From Actinomycetota bacterium (GTDB lineage Bacteria; Actinomycetota; Actinomycetes; Mycobacteriales; Mycobacteriaceae), in assembly GCA_018268465.1 (NCBI GenBank), contig JAFDWN010000008.1, positions 124,001 through 188,000 of the forward strand: 64,000 bases of DNA, given 5' to 3'. The position numbers were made by a program, and so were the translations under genes. Position 1 is the first letter of the stretch. Every line of letters starts with the position of its first letter. Of the stretch, positions 23,727-31,661 are shown in pieces. The notes under the pieces were generated by a model that saw only the letters and a list, made by a program, of their open reading frames with translations, did not search any database and had not been told where the DNA came from.

Positions 23727-24120
23727 GCCCTCGGACGTGTTGAGCCGTCTCGGCCGGGCCGAATTCACGCCCGAAGAGGCTGCCCTTGTCGACGTCCGTC
23801 TCGCCGACGCCGAGCGGATGTTGCGGCGGGCTGCTCGCTGCGACCTCTCCGGGATCGACCCTGACGACGTTCGACAGGTCCTCTCGGAGATGGTCCTACG
23901 CCTGATCAGGAACGTGGACGGGTATGCGTACGAGCAGGACGGCGGATACGCCTACCGGTTCAATGAGCGGCTAGCCAGCGGTGAGCTAGAGGTCACCGAG
24001 GGTGATCTGGCCGTTATCGGCATCTACCGAGGAACCATGACCGTGATCGAACCATCCATCGTCTCGGCACGCCGCCGCCGCGCGACGCGTTCCGAACACC
24101 CGTTCACCTACGGAGGTTAA
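23713..24120 (+). CDS. Head-to-tail adaptor protein (Gp19/Gp15/Gp42 type)
   Basis: A 135-residue protein: MPLAEPSDVLSRLGRAEFTPEEAALVDVRLADAERMLRRA... followed by VRQVLSEMVLRLIRNVDGYAYEQDGGYAYRFNERLASGELEVTEGDLAVIG. This is the helical, DUF-style head-tail adaptor found after capsid genes in mycobacteriophages, with the typical G-Y-x-Y-R-F segment and disordered basic C-terminus. It would dock on a portal, which the element does not encode. The stop is 3 bp before the stopper gene. Confidence 0.75.
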   Translation: MPLAEPSDVLSRLGRAEFTPEEAALVDVRLADAERMLRRAARCDLSGIDPDDVRQVLSEMVLRLIRNVDGYAYEQDGGYAYRFNERLASGELEVTEGDLAVIGIYRGTMTVIEPSIVSARRRRATRSEHPFTYGG

Positions 24121-24123
24121 CCA

Positions 24124-24456
24124 ATGTCATTGCTAAACAAGGGAACCGAGGTAGTCAAGGTCTACCCAGAGGAGGCTGTCTTAGACGACGACGGCAACGT
24201 CCTCACCCGGGCCGCGGTGGACGCGGTCCCAGTTCGTGCCAGCGTCCAGCCCATCGGTACCCCGACCGAGGATGACCAGGTCGGGTTCCAGTCAACGTCG
24301 CGCTACCGGCTGCGGCTGGTCTCCGGTGCTCCTGCCCTCGGCGCACAGTCCCAGGTCGAATGGCGCGGCCTGCGCTTCGCCGTAGTGGGGGACCCCATCG
24401 TCTACACCGGGTCAGCGCGGACAGCCCGCGTCGAGTACGTCATCGAGCGGAAGTAG
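24124..24456 (+). CDS. Head-to-tail stopper protein
   Basis: A 110-residue beta-rich protein. VPVRASVQPIGTPTEDDQVGFQSTSRYRLRLV, then SQVEWRGLRFAVVGDPIVYTGSARTARVEYVIERK, is the small barrel of head-closure proteins of mycobacteriophages. It follows the adaptor, as in complete phages. Its last 17 bp overlap the end of the convergent integrase gene, so no tail genes follow on this side. Confidence 0.7.
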   Translation: MSLLNKGTEVVKVYPEEAVLDDDGNVLTRAAVDAVPVRASVQPIGTPTEDDQVGFQSTSRYRLRLVSGAPALGAQSQVEWRGLRFAVVGDPIVYTGSARTARVEYVIERK

Positions 24457-26143
24457 ACCGGTCGACCCTCTCGGCGAAACCCGGTTCACTCTCCGGGATC
24501 GGCTCAGCTTCCGGTGCCAGGACCGGTGACCGGATCTCCGCCGCGAGAGCACCCGGGTTCGACGCCGATCGCTTGCCCTCTACGCCCGTGATCGACGCCG
24601 CAATCGTGATCCCGGAGCGCATCAGGAGATCGCGACGGGCCTCCGCATCCCCCTCGGTTGATTCCCAGGCCTGCCGGTGAGTCTGGCCGGTCGGCCGGTG
24701 CTCCCAGTGAGCCTCGCGGCTGGGGGCCGACTCCAGTTCGGCCATTTTCTCATCGAGAGCGGCTAGTTGCCGCTGTAGTCGATCCTTAGCCGTTTGGGAG
24801 GTCATTACCTCCGCGGTGGCGGACAGCTCGTCAAATGCAGCCACGGCGGCTCTCAGCTCTGCCTCGTTGGTGTTTCCGGGTACCCATACCCTCTCGGTCA
24901 TCGGCTGGTCGCCGTAGTCGCCCAGGAATGCGTCCTCCATGAAGCTCTCCAGCGTATCGGCCGGGATTTGCACCGACTGGCACCTGATGGCCTGGTCACC
25001 GGTCCTAGTGCCCGTCTTGGTCTCCCGATTGACACAACGGTAGTACCGATAGTGGTGACCTCGGACGTTGTACCGGTCGTGGTGCAACATGCCGCCACAG
25101 ATCAAGCACACCGCCAGCCCCGACAACGGGCTGGCCTCCGACCGCCGGGCATCCTTGCGGGCTCCCCCGGCCCGGTCCAGCGCGGCCTGTATCAGCTCCC
25201 ACTCGTCATCAGCGGAGACACACGAACAGTCCGCGACGTGTGTCCCCTCCTTACACCGGTCGTCGGTGCGCCCGACCAACGGCTCTGCGAGCTGCACCGG
25301 CTGGCCGTCGTCGTCGCGAACGGTCTCGCCGTTGTGGTGTGCGTAGCCGCGTAAAGCCCTGTTGCGGAGCATGTTGCGGAGCATGGACACGGCCCACCTC
25401 CCTTGGGTCTGGCCTGAGCCCACCAGCTCAGGCTGTCCAGCCTTGACGCTGCGGTAGTAGTCGCCGGGGGTTCGGTACCCCTCGGCGCTCAGCTCACGGC
25501 CGATCCGCGTCAGCGGTACACCGTCCAGGAGGTTGTCCATGATTCGGCGGACGACCGCGGCCGCGAGCGGGTCTACCTCCAGGTGCCAGCCCGCGCCGTC
25601 AGCGTTCCTGACGGCGGTGTAGCCGTACGGCGGCTTGCCGCCGGGCCAACGGGCCAGCTCGCGCAGCTTGCGCCGCGAGGACACCTGACGCTCTCGGATT
25701 GCCTCTAGCTCACCCTCGGCCAGGAACGCGATGACGTTCGCGATGAGTCGACCGACCGGCGTGCTGATGTCTATTCCCTCGGTACACGAAACCATCGTCT
25801 TGTCGTGGTCCTGGCACCACGCGATTAGCTTGTTGAGCCGCACCGCATCGCGGCCTAGCCGGTCCAGCTTCCAGGCGCACAGCACGTCCCATTCCGCTGC
25901 GCGATCGCCGAGCCACGCGCCGAGTCCGGGGGTGTCGAACGGGTCCACCGACCCCGATACGTCTATGTCCTCGGCCCACCCCACGAGGGTGTGCCCGTTG
26001 GCCGATGTCCACTGCTGGATAATCTCTCGCTGACGTTCGATGCTGGTCGATTCTTCGGTTGACCTGCTGAGACGCACTCGCCCGACAACGCGAAGGCCGG
26101 AGGTGGTTTCTCGCTTATTGGGTGTTACCCGCGCGGCACACAT
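24440..26143 (-). CDS. int: Large serine integrase (Bxb1-like)
   Basis: A 567-residue site-specific recombinase. The N-terminal resolvase domain has RVRLSRSTEESTSIERQ, with catalytic Ser at about residue 26, and EDIDVSGSVDPFD, AWKLDRLGRD and AEGELEAIRERQ. A recombinase domain (GYRTPGDYY...WAVSMLRNMLRNRALRGYA) and a zinc ribbon (CLICGG... YRCVNRE... RC) follow, then a coiled-coil (about 440-490). Many segments mirror Bxb1 integrase. It catalyses attP x attB recombination at the trmL core. ATG 26143 lies only 19 bp from the divergent trmL start, with no clear ribosome site, so it may be leaderless. Confidence 0.95.
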   Translation of the reverse strand: MCAARVTPNKRETTSGLRVVGRVRLSRSTEESTSIERQREIIQQWTSANGHTLVGWAEDIDVSGSVDPFDTPGLGAWLGDRAAEWDVLCAWKLDRLGRDAVRLNKLIAWCQDHDKTMVSCTEGIDISTPVGRLIANVIAFLAEGELEAIRERQVSSRRKLRELARWPGGKPPYGYTAVRNADGAGWHLEVDPLAAAVVRRIMDNLLDGVPLTRIGRELSAEGYRTPGDYYRSVKAGQPELVGSGQTQGRWAVSMLRNMLRNRALRGYAHHNGETVRDDDGQPVQLAEPLVGRTDDRCKEGTHVADCSCVSADDEWELIQAALDRAGGARKDARRSEASPLSGLAVCLICGGMLHHDRYNVRGHHYRYYRCVNRETKTGTRTGDQAIRCQSVQIPADTLESFMEDAFLGDYGDQPMTERVWVPGNTNEAELRAAVAAFDELSATAEVMTSQTAKDRLQRQLAALDEKMAELESAPSREAHWEHRPTGQTHRQAWESTEGDAEARRDLLMRSGITIAASITGVEGKRSASNPGALAAEIRSPVLAPEAEPIPESEPGFAERVDRSTSAR

Positions 26144-26148
26144 GGGAG

Positions 26149-26154
26149 TAGGGT
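26149..26154 (+). promoter_or_regulatory. Possible -10 for leaderless trmL in the lysogen
   Basis: TAGGGT (TANNNT type) ends 8 bases before ATG 26163, the spacing of leaderless mycobacterial transcripts. It lies in prophage DNA between the divergent int and trmL starts. The -35 region is unconvincing. Confidence 0.35.
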
Positions 26155-26162
26155 AGCTTGTT

Positions 26163-26627
26163 ATGTGGAAAGTGATGTTCTACTCCCCGCGCATCGCACC
26201 CAACACCGGTAACGCGATCCGCATGGTGGCGGCCACGGGATGCGAACTCCACCTGGTCGAGCCGCTGGGCTTCGACCTGTCCGAGCCGAAGTTGCGCCGC
26301 GCCGGGCTCGACTACCACGACCTGGCCTCGGTGACCGTGCATCCCGATCTCCCCTCGGCGTGGGAGTCGCTGCGCCCGACGGCCGTTTACGCGTTCACCG
26401 CACACGCCACGACGTCGTTCGCCGAGGTGTCCTACCGGCCGGGCGACGTGCTCATGTTCGGCCCCGAGCCCACCGGACTGGACGCCGCGACGCTGGCCGA
26501 CCCCCACATCAGCGCCCAGATCCGCATCCCGATGCTGGCGGGCCGGCGCTCACTGAACCTCTCCAATGCCGCCGCCGTCGCGGTGTACGAAGCCTGGCGC
26601 CAACACGGGTTCAGCGGGGCGGTGTGA
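26163..26627 (+). CDS. trmL: TrmL, tRNA (cytidine/uridine-34-2'-O)-methyltransferase with prophage-derived start
   Basis: A 154-residue SPOUT methyltransferase that 2'-O-methylates the wobble base of some tRNA-Leu. SPRIAPNTGNAIRM (motif 1), LMFGPEPTGLD (motif 2) and RIPMLAGRRSLNLSNAAAVAVYEAWRQ (motif 3, knot) are intact. The first four codons (MWKV) and the upstream DNA come from the prophage. They replace native MFRL at the attR core (26173-26185), keeping the frame. It corresponds to Rv3366, where mfpE would be the direct neighbour. Expression now depends on element sequences. Confidence 0.93.
   Translation: MWKVMFYSPRIAPNTGNAIRMVAATGCELHLVEPLGFDLSEPKLRRAGLDYHDLASVTVHPDLPSAWESLRPTAVYAFTAHATTSFAEVSYRPGDVLMFGPEPTGLDAATLADPHISAQIRIPMLAGRRSLNLSNAAAVAVYEAWRQHGFSGAV
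26173..26185 (+). other. attR core of the integrated element
   Basis: This is the second copy of TGATGTTCTACTC (see 15286-15298), inside codons 4-8 of the restored trmL. The prophage arm GTAGCTTGTTATGT at 26153-26166 mirrors the arm at 15304-15317. The centre of symmetry falls on the TT at 26178-26179, the predicted crossover dinucleotide. Confidence 0.85.
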
Positions 26628-26639
26628 CCGCGGTGCGGA

Positions 26640-27281
26640 TCACCAAGTGTCCCAGTGCACGAGATCTTCGGCCGGCAGACGCTTGGCCGGGCGGAAGTCC
26701 GTGCCCTTCGTGTAGGCGATCGGGAACAATCCGGCCTGGCTGTATTCGTCGAACGGGATGCCGAGCACCTCGGCGGCCCGCTTCTCGCCATCGCCCATCA
26801 GGTGCAGTGTCGTCCAGGCCGAACCCAGGCCGCGGGAGCGCAGCGCCAGCATGAAACTCCACACGGCGGGCAGCAGCGAACCCCAGTACCCCGCGGACAT
26901 CCCGGCGGGCAGGCCGTCGGGGCGATCCTTCAGGCAGGGCACCAGCATCACCGGAACCTCGTGGAAATGGTCGTTGAGGTATTTCGCGGAGTCGGTGACC
27001 AGACCGATGCGTTCACCCCGGACGTCGTCGTACTCCGGTTTCGGTTGGGCCAGATAGGGCGTCGCGTTGGTCCGATAGATGTCGGCGAGGGCCTTCTTCT
27101 TCTCCGGGTCGGTCACGAAGACCCACTGCCAGCCTTGCGCGTTGGATCCGGTGGGCGCCTGAAGTGCCAGCGTCAGACACTCCATCAACACCTCACGGGA
27201 CACCGGCTTTTCGAGGTCCAGGCGTTTGCGGACCGACCGGGTGGTGGTGAGCAGTTCGTCGACGGTCAAGTTGAGTGTCAT
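26640..27281 (-). CDS. Nitroreductase family protein (Rv3368c-like)
   Basis: A 213-residue FMN-dependent nitroreductase-fold oxidoreductase. TTRSVRKRLDLEKPVSREVLMECLTLALQAPTGSNAQGWQWVFV is the FMN-binding N-terminus with the Arg and SNxQ-type residues. GLGSAWTT and GLFPIAYTKGTDFRPAKR complete the active-site lid and C-terminus. It probably uses NAD(P)H to reduce nitro compounds or quinones. It is convergent with trmL and divergent from the PPOX-like gene at 27305, with only 23 bp between starts. Confidence 0.88.
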   Translation of the reverse strand: MTLNLTVDELLTTTRSVRKRLDLEKPVSREVLMECLTLALQAPTGSNAQGWQWVFVTDPEKKKALADIYRTNATPYLAQPKPEYDDVRGERIGLVTDSAKYLNDHFHEVPVMLVPCLKDRPDGLPAGMSAGYWGSLLPAVWSFMLALRSRGLGSAWTTLHLMGDGEKRAAEVLGIPFDEYSQAGLFPIAYTKGTDFRPAKRLPAEDLVHWDTW

Positions 27282-27304
27282 AGCCGCAGACTACATTCGG
27301 CGTC

Positions 27305-27718
27305 ATGGCACTCGAACTGACAGAAGAGGTCACCGGCAGGCTCACATCGGACCACTACGGGTGGCTCACCACGGTCGCGAAGTCGGGCCAACCCGTACCC
27401 CGCCTGGTGTGGTTCTACTTCGACGGCACCGACGTGATCGTCTACTCCATGCCGGGCGCGGCCAAGGTGCGCCACATCCGCAACCATCCCCGGGTCAGCC
27501 TCAACCTCGACTCCGACGGTAACGGCATGGGGATCATCGTGGTCGGTGGGACCGCCAGCGTCGACGCAAAGGATTTCGATCCGCGCGAGGACGAACCCTA
27601 TTGGGAGAAATACAGCGCCGACGCGGAGAAGTTCGGCATCTCCGAGGCGATGGCTACCTACAACACGCGGCTGCGGGTCAGCATCGACAAGGTGTGGACC
27701 ACCCCCGGCGAGGCCTGA
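27305..27718 (+). CDS. Pyridoxamine 5'-phosphate oxidase-fold protein, probable F420/flavin oxidoreductase
   Basis: A 137-residue split beta-barrel protein (LTEEVTGRLTSDHYGWLTTVAKSGQPVPRLVWFYFDGTDVIVYSM..., then KVRHIRNHPRVSLNLDSDGNG). This is the Rv3369 family, which in mycobacteria groups with F420H2- or FMN-dependent reductases. The KVRHIRNHP segment binds the cofactor phosphate. Cofactor choice cannot be read from sequence alone. Confidence 0.85.
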   Translation: MALELTEEVTGRLTSDHYGWLTTVAKSGQPVPRLVWFYFDGTDVIVYSMPGAAKVRHIRNHPRVSLNLDSDGNGMGIIVVGGTASVDAKDFDPREDEPYWEKYSADAEKFGISEAMATYNTRLRVSIDKVWTTPGEA

Positions 27719-27824
27719 CGACCGCACATCGCGTCCCGTCCAGCGGGAGCAGAGGTGCATTTCCCGGCGCGTCCACCGGCATTCTGCACTAGCTACTCCC
27801 GCCCACAGGACGGAGGCGCGACAC

Positions 27825-28268
27825 GTGAAGAAGGCGGTACTGGGTCTGGTTCTGGCCGCGGCCGCACTCGTCGTGGCGCCCGATGCCCGCGCCGCACCGC
27901 TGTACGGGAACTTCGAACTGCGCATCCCCGACCGCTACGACTTCCACACCTGGGCCTGGGCGATCCGCACCTGCGTGTCCAACGCCGAGGATTGCGTGTT
28001 CGTCAATTCGATACCGATGCCGATCGCCAAGGCCTACGAGTATCGCTCCGAGGCCTACCTCGCCGACGGGCGGTACACGCTGACGGTCGATGTGCCCGAC
28101 GGATTGCGCTGCGGCAACGTCTACTACGGTCCGATCATTCCTACCCGCGATGTCTACACGTGGGATGCGGTGACGTTGCAGGGCACGCTGGAATCGTCGT
28201 TCGCGGCGGGGTGCGACGGCGCACCGGGCGGCACCTTCACCTATCCGTTCACCCTGGTACGGCTGTAG
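27825..28268 (+). CDS. Secreted protein of unknown function
   Basis: A 147-residue exported protein. The signal peptide MKKAVLGLVLAAAALVVAPDARA ends with an AxA site near residue 24. The mature part is a small beta-rich domain with four cysteines (CVSNAEDC, LRCG, GCDG), likely two disulfides. Similar small secreted proteins (RIPDRYDFHTWAWAIRTC...) recur in mycobacteria without known role. The GTG start at 27825 follows GGAGGCG. It converges on dnaE2. Confidence 0.75.
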   Translation: MKKAVLGLVLAAAALVVAPDARAAPLYGNFELRIPDRYDFHTWAWAIRTCVSNAEDCVFVNSIPMPIAKAYEYRSEAYLADGRYTLTVDVPDGLRCGNVYYGPIIPTRDVYTWDAVTLQGTLESSFAAGCDGAPGGTFTYPFTLVRL

Positions 28269-28321
28269 GCGGCGGCGCCGACGCGGCGGTCCACGGTGGT
28301 GGCGATGATCCCAGTGGACTT

Positions 28322-31300
28322 TCAGCGGAAGTCGCGGGAACGGGACCCGACCCGCATGTCGAGCTTGCCCATCCGATCGGCGACCACGGTGACCGCACCG
28401 CTGGCGTTCTGCACCTGACCGCGGATCAGCAGCGCCGCGGCGGTCTGCGCCAGCCGCCGGTGCCGTCCCCACACCCCCGGCGAACACAGGATGTTGACCA
28501 TCCCCGTCTCGTCCTCAAGGTTGATGAAGGTCACCCCCTGCGCCGTGGCGGGCCGCTGCCGGTGCGTCACCGCCCCGGCCACCAGCACCCGGGTGCCGTC
28601 GGGCACCGACAACAGCCGGTCGGCGGGCACCACCCCGAGCGCGTCGAGGTCGGCACGCAGGAACTGGGTGGGATAGCTGTCCGGCGAGATCCCGGTGGCC
28701 CACACGTCCGCGGCCGCCAACTCCAACTCGCTCATGCCCGGCAGCGCCGGAACGTGCGACGACGACCCCACACCGGGCAACCGGTCCGGACGTTCAGCGG
28801 CCGCCGCCCCCGCGGCCCACAGCGCTTCGCGCCGGGTGATCCCGAAACACCCCAGTCCCCCGGCGGTGGCCAGGGCCTCGGTCTGAGGCACGGTGAGCTG
28901 GATCCGCCCGGTCAGGTCGAGCAGGGATACGAAGGGACCGCCGGCCTTCCGGTCCGCGACGATCCGCTCCGCCAGCTCGTCGCCGATATGCCGGACGCTT
29001 CCCAGCCCAAGCCGTACGTCCAGGCCCCGGTTCTCGCACGTGGCGTAGGCCAGGCTGGCGTTGACGTCGGGTCCGTGCACGACCACCCCATGCCGGCGCG
29101 CGTCCGCCACCAGCGACTGCGGAGAGTAGAACCCCATCGGCTGTGCACGCAGCAGCGCCGCACAGAACGCCGCCGGATGGTGCAGCTTGAACCACGACGA
29201 GTAGAACACCAGCGAAGCGAACGACAACGAATGACTCTCGGGGAAACCGAAATTGGCGAACGCCTCCAGTTTCTCGTAGATCCGGTCGGCGACCTCGCCG
29301 GTGATCCCGTGACACCGGCGCATCCCGTCGTAGAATCTGCCCCGCAGGCGGCGCATCCGTTCGGTTGACCGCTTGGACCCCATCGCCCGGCGCAGCTGGT
29401 CGGCCTCGGCGGCGGTGAAGCCGGCGCAATCCACCGCGAGTTGCATGAGCTGTTCCTGAAACAGCGGAACCCCCAACGTCTTTTTCAGGGCAGGCTCCAT
29501 CGACGGATGGTCATAGGTGACCTCCTCCAGCCCGTTGCGGCGCTTGATGTACGGGTGCACCGAACCGCCCTGGATCGGGCCCGGGCGGATCAGCGCCACC
29601 TCGACCACCAGGTCGTAGAACTTTCGCGGCTTCAACCGCGGCAGGGTGGCCATCTGCGCACGGGATTCCACCTGGAACACCCCGACCGAATCGGCGCGGT
29701 GCAGCATCTCGTACACCGCAGGTTCGGCGAGATCCAGCTTGGCCAGATCCACCTGGACTCCCTGGTGCTCGGCGACCAGGTCCACGGCGTAGTGCAGCGC
29801 CGAAAGCATGCCGAGACCGAGCAGGTCGAACTTCACCAAACCTATTGCCGCACAATCATCTTTATCCCATTGCAGCACACTGCGGTTCGCCATCCTGGCC
29901 CACTCCACCGGGCACACGTCGGCGATCGGCCGGTCGCAGATCACCATGCCGCCGGAATGGATGCCCATATGCCGCGGCAAGTTGCTGATCTGCATCGCCA
30001 AGTCGATGACCTGCTCGGGGATACCCTCGACGTCCGGCGAGTCGGCCAGCCCGTTCCACCGGCTGATCTGCTTACTCCACGCGTCCTGCTGCCCCTGCGA
30101 ATAGCCCAGCGCCCGGGCCATGTCACGCACTGCACTGCGGCCGCGGTAGGTGATGACGTTGGCGACCTGAGCGGCGTAGTCACGGCCGTAGCGGTCATAG
30201 ACGTATTGGATGGCCCGCTCCCGCAGATCCGATTCGATGTCGATATCGATGTCGGGCGGCCCGTCACGCGCCGGGGACAGGAACCGCTCGAAGAGCAGCT
30301 CGTTGGCGACCGGGTCGACGTGGGTGACACCGAGGGCGTAGCAGACCGCGGAATTGGCCGCCGACCCCCTGCCCTGGGCCAGGATGTCGTTCTCCCGGCA
30401 GAACCGGGTGATGTCGTGGACCACCAGGAAGTACCCCGGGAACTTCAGCTGCTCGATGATCGTCAGCTCATGGTCGATCTGGGCATAGGCCTTCGGCGCC
30501 CGCTCCGCAGACCCGTACCGGTCATGGGCGCCCGCCATCACCAGATGGCGCAGCCAGCTGCTCTCGGTGTGCCCCGCGGGCACGTCGAACGGGGGCAGTT
30601 GCGGGGCGATCAGCGCCAGCCCGAACGCACACTGCTCGCCGAGATCGGCTGCGGCGGCCAGCACCTCGGGGCAGTGCGCGAACACCCGCGCCATCTCCGC
30701 ACCCGAGCGCAGATGCGCCCCACCCAGCGGGGCCAGCCAGCCCGCCGCATCGTCCATCGAGTTACGGGCACGAATGGCGCCCATCGCCATCGCCAGCCGG
30801 CCCCGGGACGGCTCCGCGAAGTGGGCGCCGGTGGTGGCGACGACGTCCAGACCGAATCGTGGCGCCAGACCGGCCAGCACGGCATTGCGCTCATCGTCGA
30901 GGGGATGACCGTGACTGGTGAGTTCGACGCTGACCCGCTCGCGTCCGAACCGGTCCACCAGATCGGCGAGCGCAGCCGCGGCGGCATCCTGGCCTCCCCG
31001 GGAAAGCGCCTGGCGGACATGGCCTTTGCGACAGCCAGTAAGGATATGCCAATGTCCGCCCGCGGCTTCGGTGAGCGCGTCGAGGTCGTAGCGCGGTCTG
31101 CCTTTCTCGCCCCCGGCCAGATGCGCGGCGGCCAGCTGACGCGACAACCGCCGATACCCCTCCGCACCCCGCGCCAGCACCAGCAGATGCGGCCCCGGCG
31201 GATCGGGCTGTTCGGTGCGCGCGTCCCCCGGCCCGCCCCCGCCGAGCGACAACTCCGCACCGAACACGGTGGCCACGTCCAGTTCCCTGGCCGCCTCGGC

Positions 31301-31627
31301 GAATCGCACCACCCCGTAGAGGCCGTCGTGGTCGGTCAGTGCGATCGCGCGCAGATCCAGCCGGGCGGCCTCCTCGACGAGTTCCTCCGGGGTGCCGGCC
31401 CCGTCGAGGAAGCTGTACGCCGAGTGTGCGTGCAACTCGGCGTAGGGAACCGAACCCGTCGGCTTCGAGAGATCCGGAGGCGGTTGATAGTCACCGCGTC
31501 TGCGCGACCAGGCGGGACTGTCACCGCCGTCGCCCGGTGGCTCCTCCGGGCCGCCGGACCGGCGCAGCCGGCCTTGCAGCACCCGCTCCATCTCCGCCCA
31601 ACTCGGCGGTCCGTTATGCCAGCCCAC
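28322..31627 (-). CDS. dnaE2: DnaE2, error-prone DNA polymerase III alpha (ImuC)
   Basis: A 1101-residue C-family polymerase for mutagenic translesion synthesis with ImuA' and ImuB. A PHP domain (AELHAHSAYSFLDG, ~65) is followed by the polymerase core with PDIDIDIE (catalytic acidic residues), GRGSAANS, and LLGLGMLSALHYA. Helix-hairpin-helix and OB-fold regions (RVLVAGAVTHRQRPATAQGVTFINLEDETG) lie near the end. The GTG start at 31627 (VGWHNGPPSWAEMERVL) matches Rv3370c. A perfect LexA box lies 12 bp upstream, so it is SOS-induced. Confidence 0.97.
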   Translation of the reverse strand: MGWHNGPPSWAEMERVLQGRLRRSGGPEEPPGDGGDSPAWSRRRGDYQPPPDLSKPTGSVPYAELHAHSAYSFLDGAGTPEELVEEAARLDLRAIALTDHDGLYGVVRFAEAARELDVATVFGAELSLGGGGPGDARTEQPDPPGPHLLVLARGAEGYRRLSRQLAAAHLAGGEKGRPRYDLDALTEAAGGHWHILTGCRKGHVRQALSRGGQDAAAAALADLVDRFGRERVSVELTSHGHPLDDERNAVLAGLAPRFGLDVVATTGAHFAEPSRGRLAMAMGAIRARNSMDDAAGWLAPLGGAHLRSGAEMARVFAHCPEVLAAAADLGEQCAFGLALIAPQLPPFDVPAGHTESSWLRHLVMAGAHDRYGSAERAPKAYAQIDHELTIIEQLKFPGYFLVVHDITRFCRENDILAQGRGSAANSAVCYALGVTHVDPVANELLFERFLSPARDGPPDIDIDIESDLRERAIQYVYDRYGRDYAAQVANVITYRGRSAVRDMARALGYSQGQQDAWSKQISRWNGLADSPDVEGIPEQVIDLAMQISNLPRHMGIHSGGMVICDRPIADVCPVEWARMANRSVLQWDKDDCAAIGLVKFDLLGLGMLSALHYAVDLVAEHQGVQVDLAKLDLAEPAVYEMLHRADSVGVFQVESRAQMATLPRLKPRKFYDLVVEVALIRPGPIQGGSVHPYIKRRNGLEEVTYDHPSMEPALKKTLGVPLFQEQLMQLAVDCAGFTAAEADQLRRAMGSKRSTERMRRLRGRFYDGMRRCHGITGEVADRIYEKLEAFANFGFPESHSLSFASLVFYSSWFKLHHPAAFCAALLRAQPMGFYSPQSLVADARRHGVVVHGPDVNASLAYATCENRGLDVRLGLGSVRHIGDELAERIVADRKAGGPFVSLLDLTGRIQLTVPQTEALATAGGLGCFGITRREALWAAGAAAAERPDRLPGVGSSSHVPALPGMSELELAAADVWATGISPDSYPTQFLRADLDALGVVPADRLLSVPDGTRVLVAGAVTHRQRPATAQGVTFINLEDETGMVNILCSPGVWGRHRRLAQTAAALLIRGQVQNASGAVTVVADRMGKLDMRVGSRSRDFR

Positions 31628-31639
31628 CCCATCAGCTTA

Positions 31640-31655
31640 TCGAACATTTGTTCGA
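31640..31655. promoter_or_regulatory. LexA/SOS box of dnaE2
   Basis: TCGAAC-ATTT-GTTCGA matches the mycobacterial SOS box (TCGAAC N4 GTTCGA) perfectly and lies just upstream of the dnaE2 start. Confidence 0.95.
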
Positions 31656-31661
31656 TAGACG

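Larger units (their letters stand above)
15286..26185. mobile_element. 10.9-kb integrated phage satellite-like element in trmL
   Basis: The element is bounded by 13-bp direct repeats and measures 10,887 bp counting the core once. It carries a Bxb1-like serine integrase, a putative scaffold, an HK97-type capsid, a small terminase-like protein, and head-tail adaptor and stopper proteins. About a dozen short, overlapping orphan genes fill the rest, several with Cys pairs. I find no large terminase, portal, prohead protease, tail, tape-measure, lysin or holin gene. Size and content resemble the phiRv1/phiRv2 elements of M. tuberculosis and capsid-forming phage satellites. Its base composition is visibly less GC-rich than the flanks. 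It splits the otherwise adjacent mfpE (Rv3365c) and trmL (Rv3366). Confidence 0.88.
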
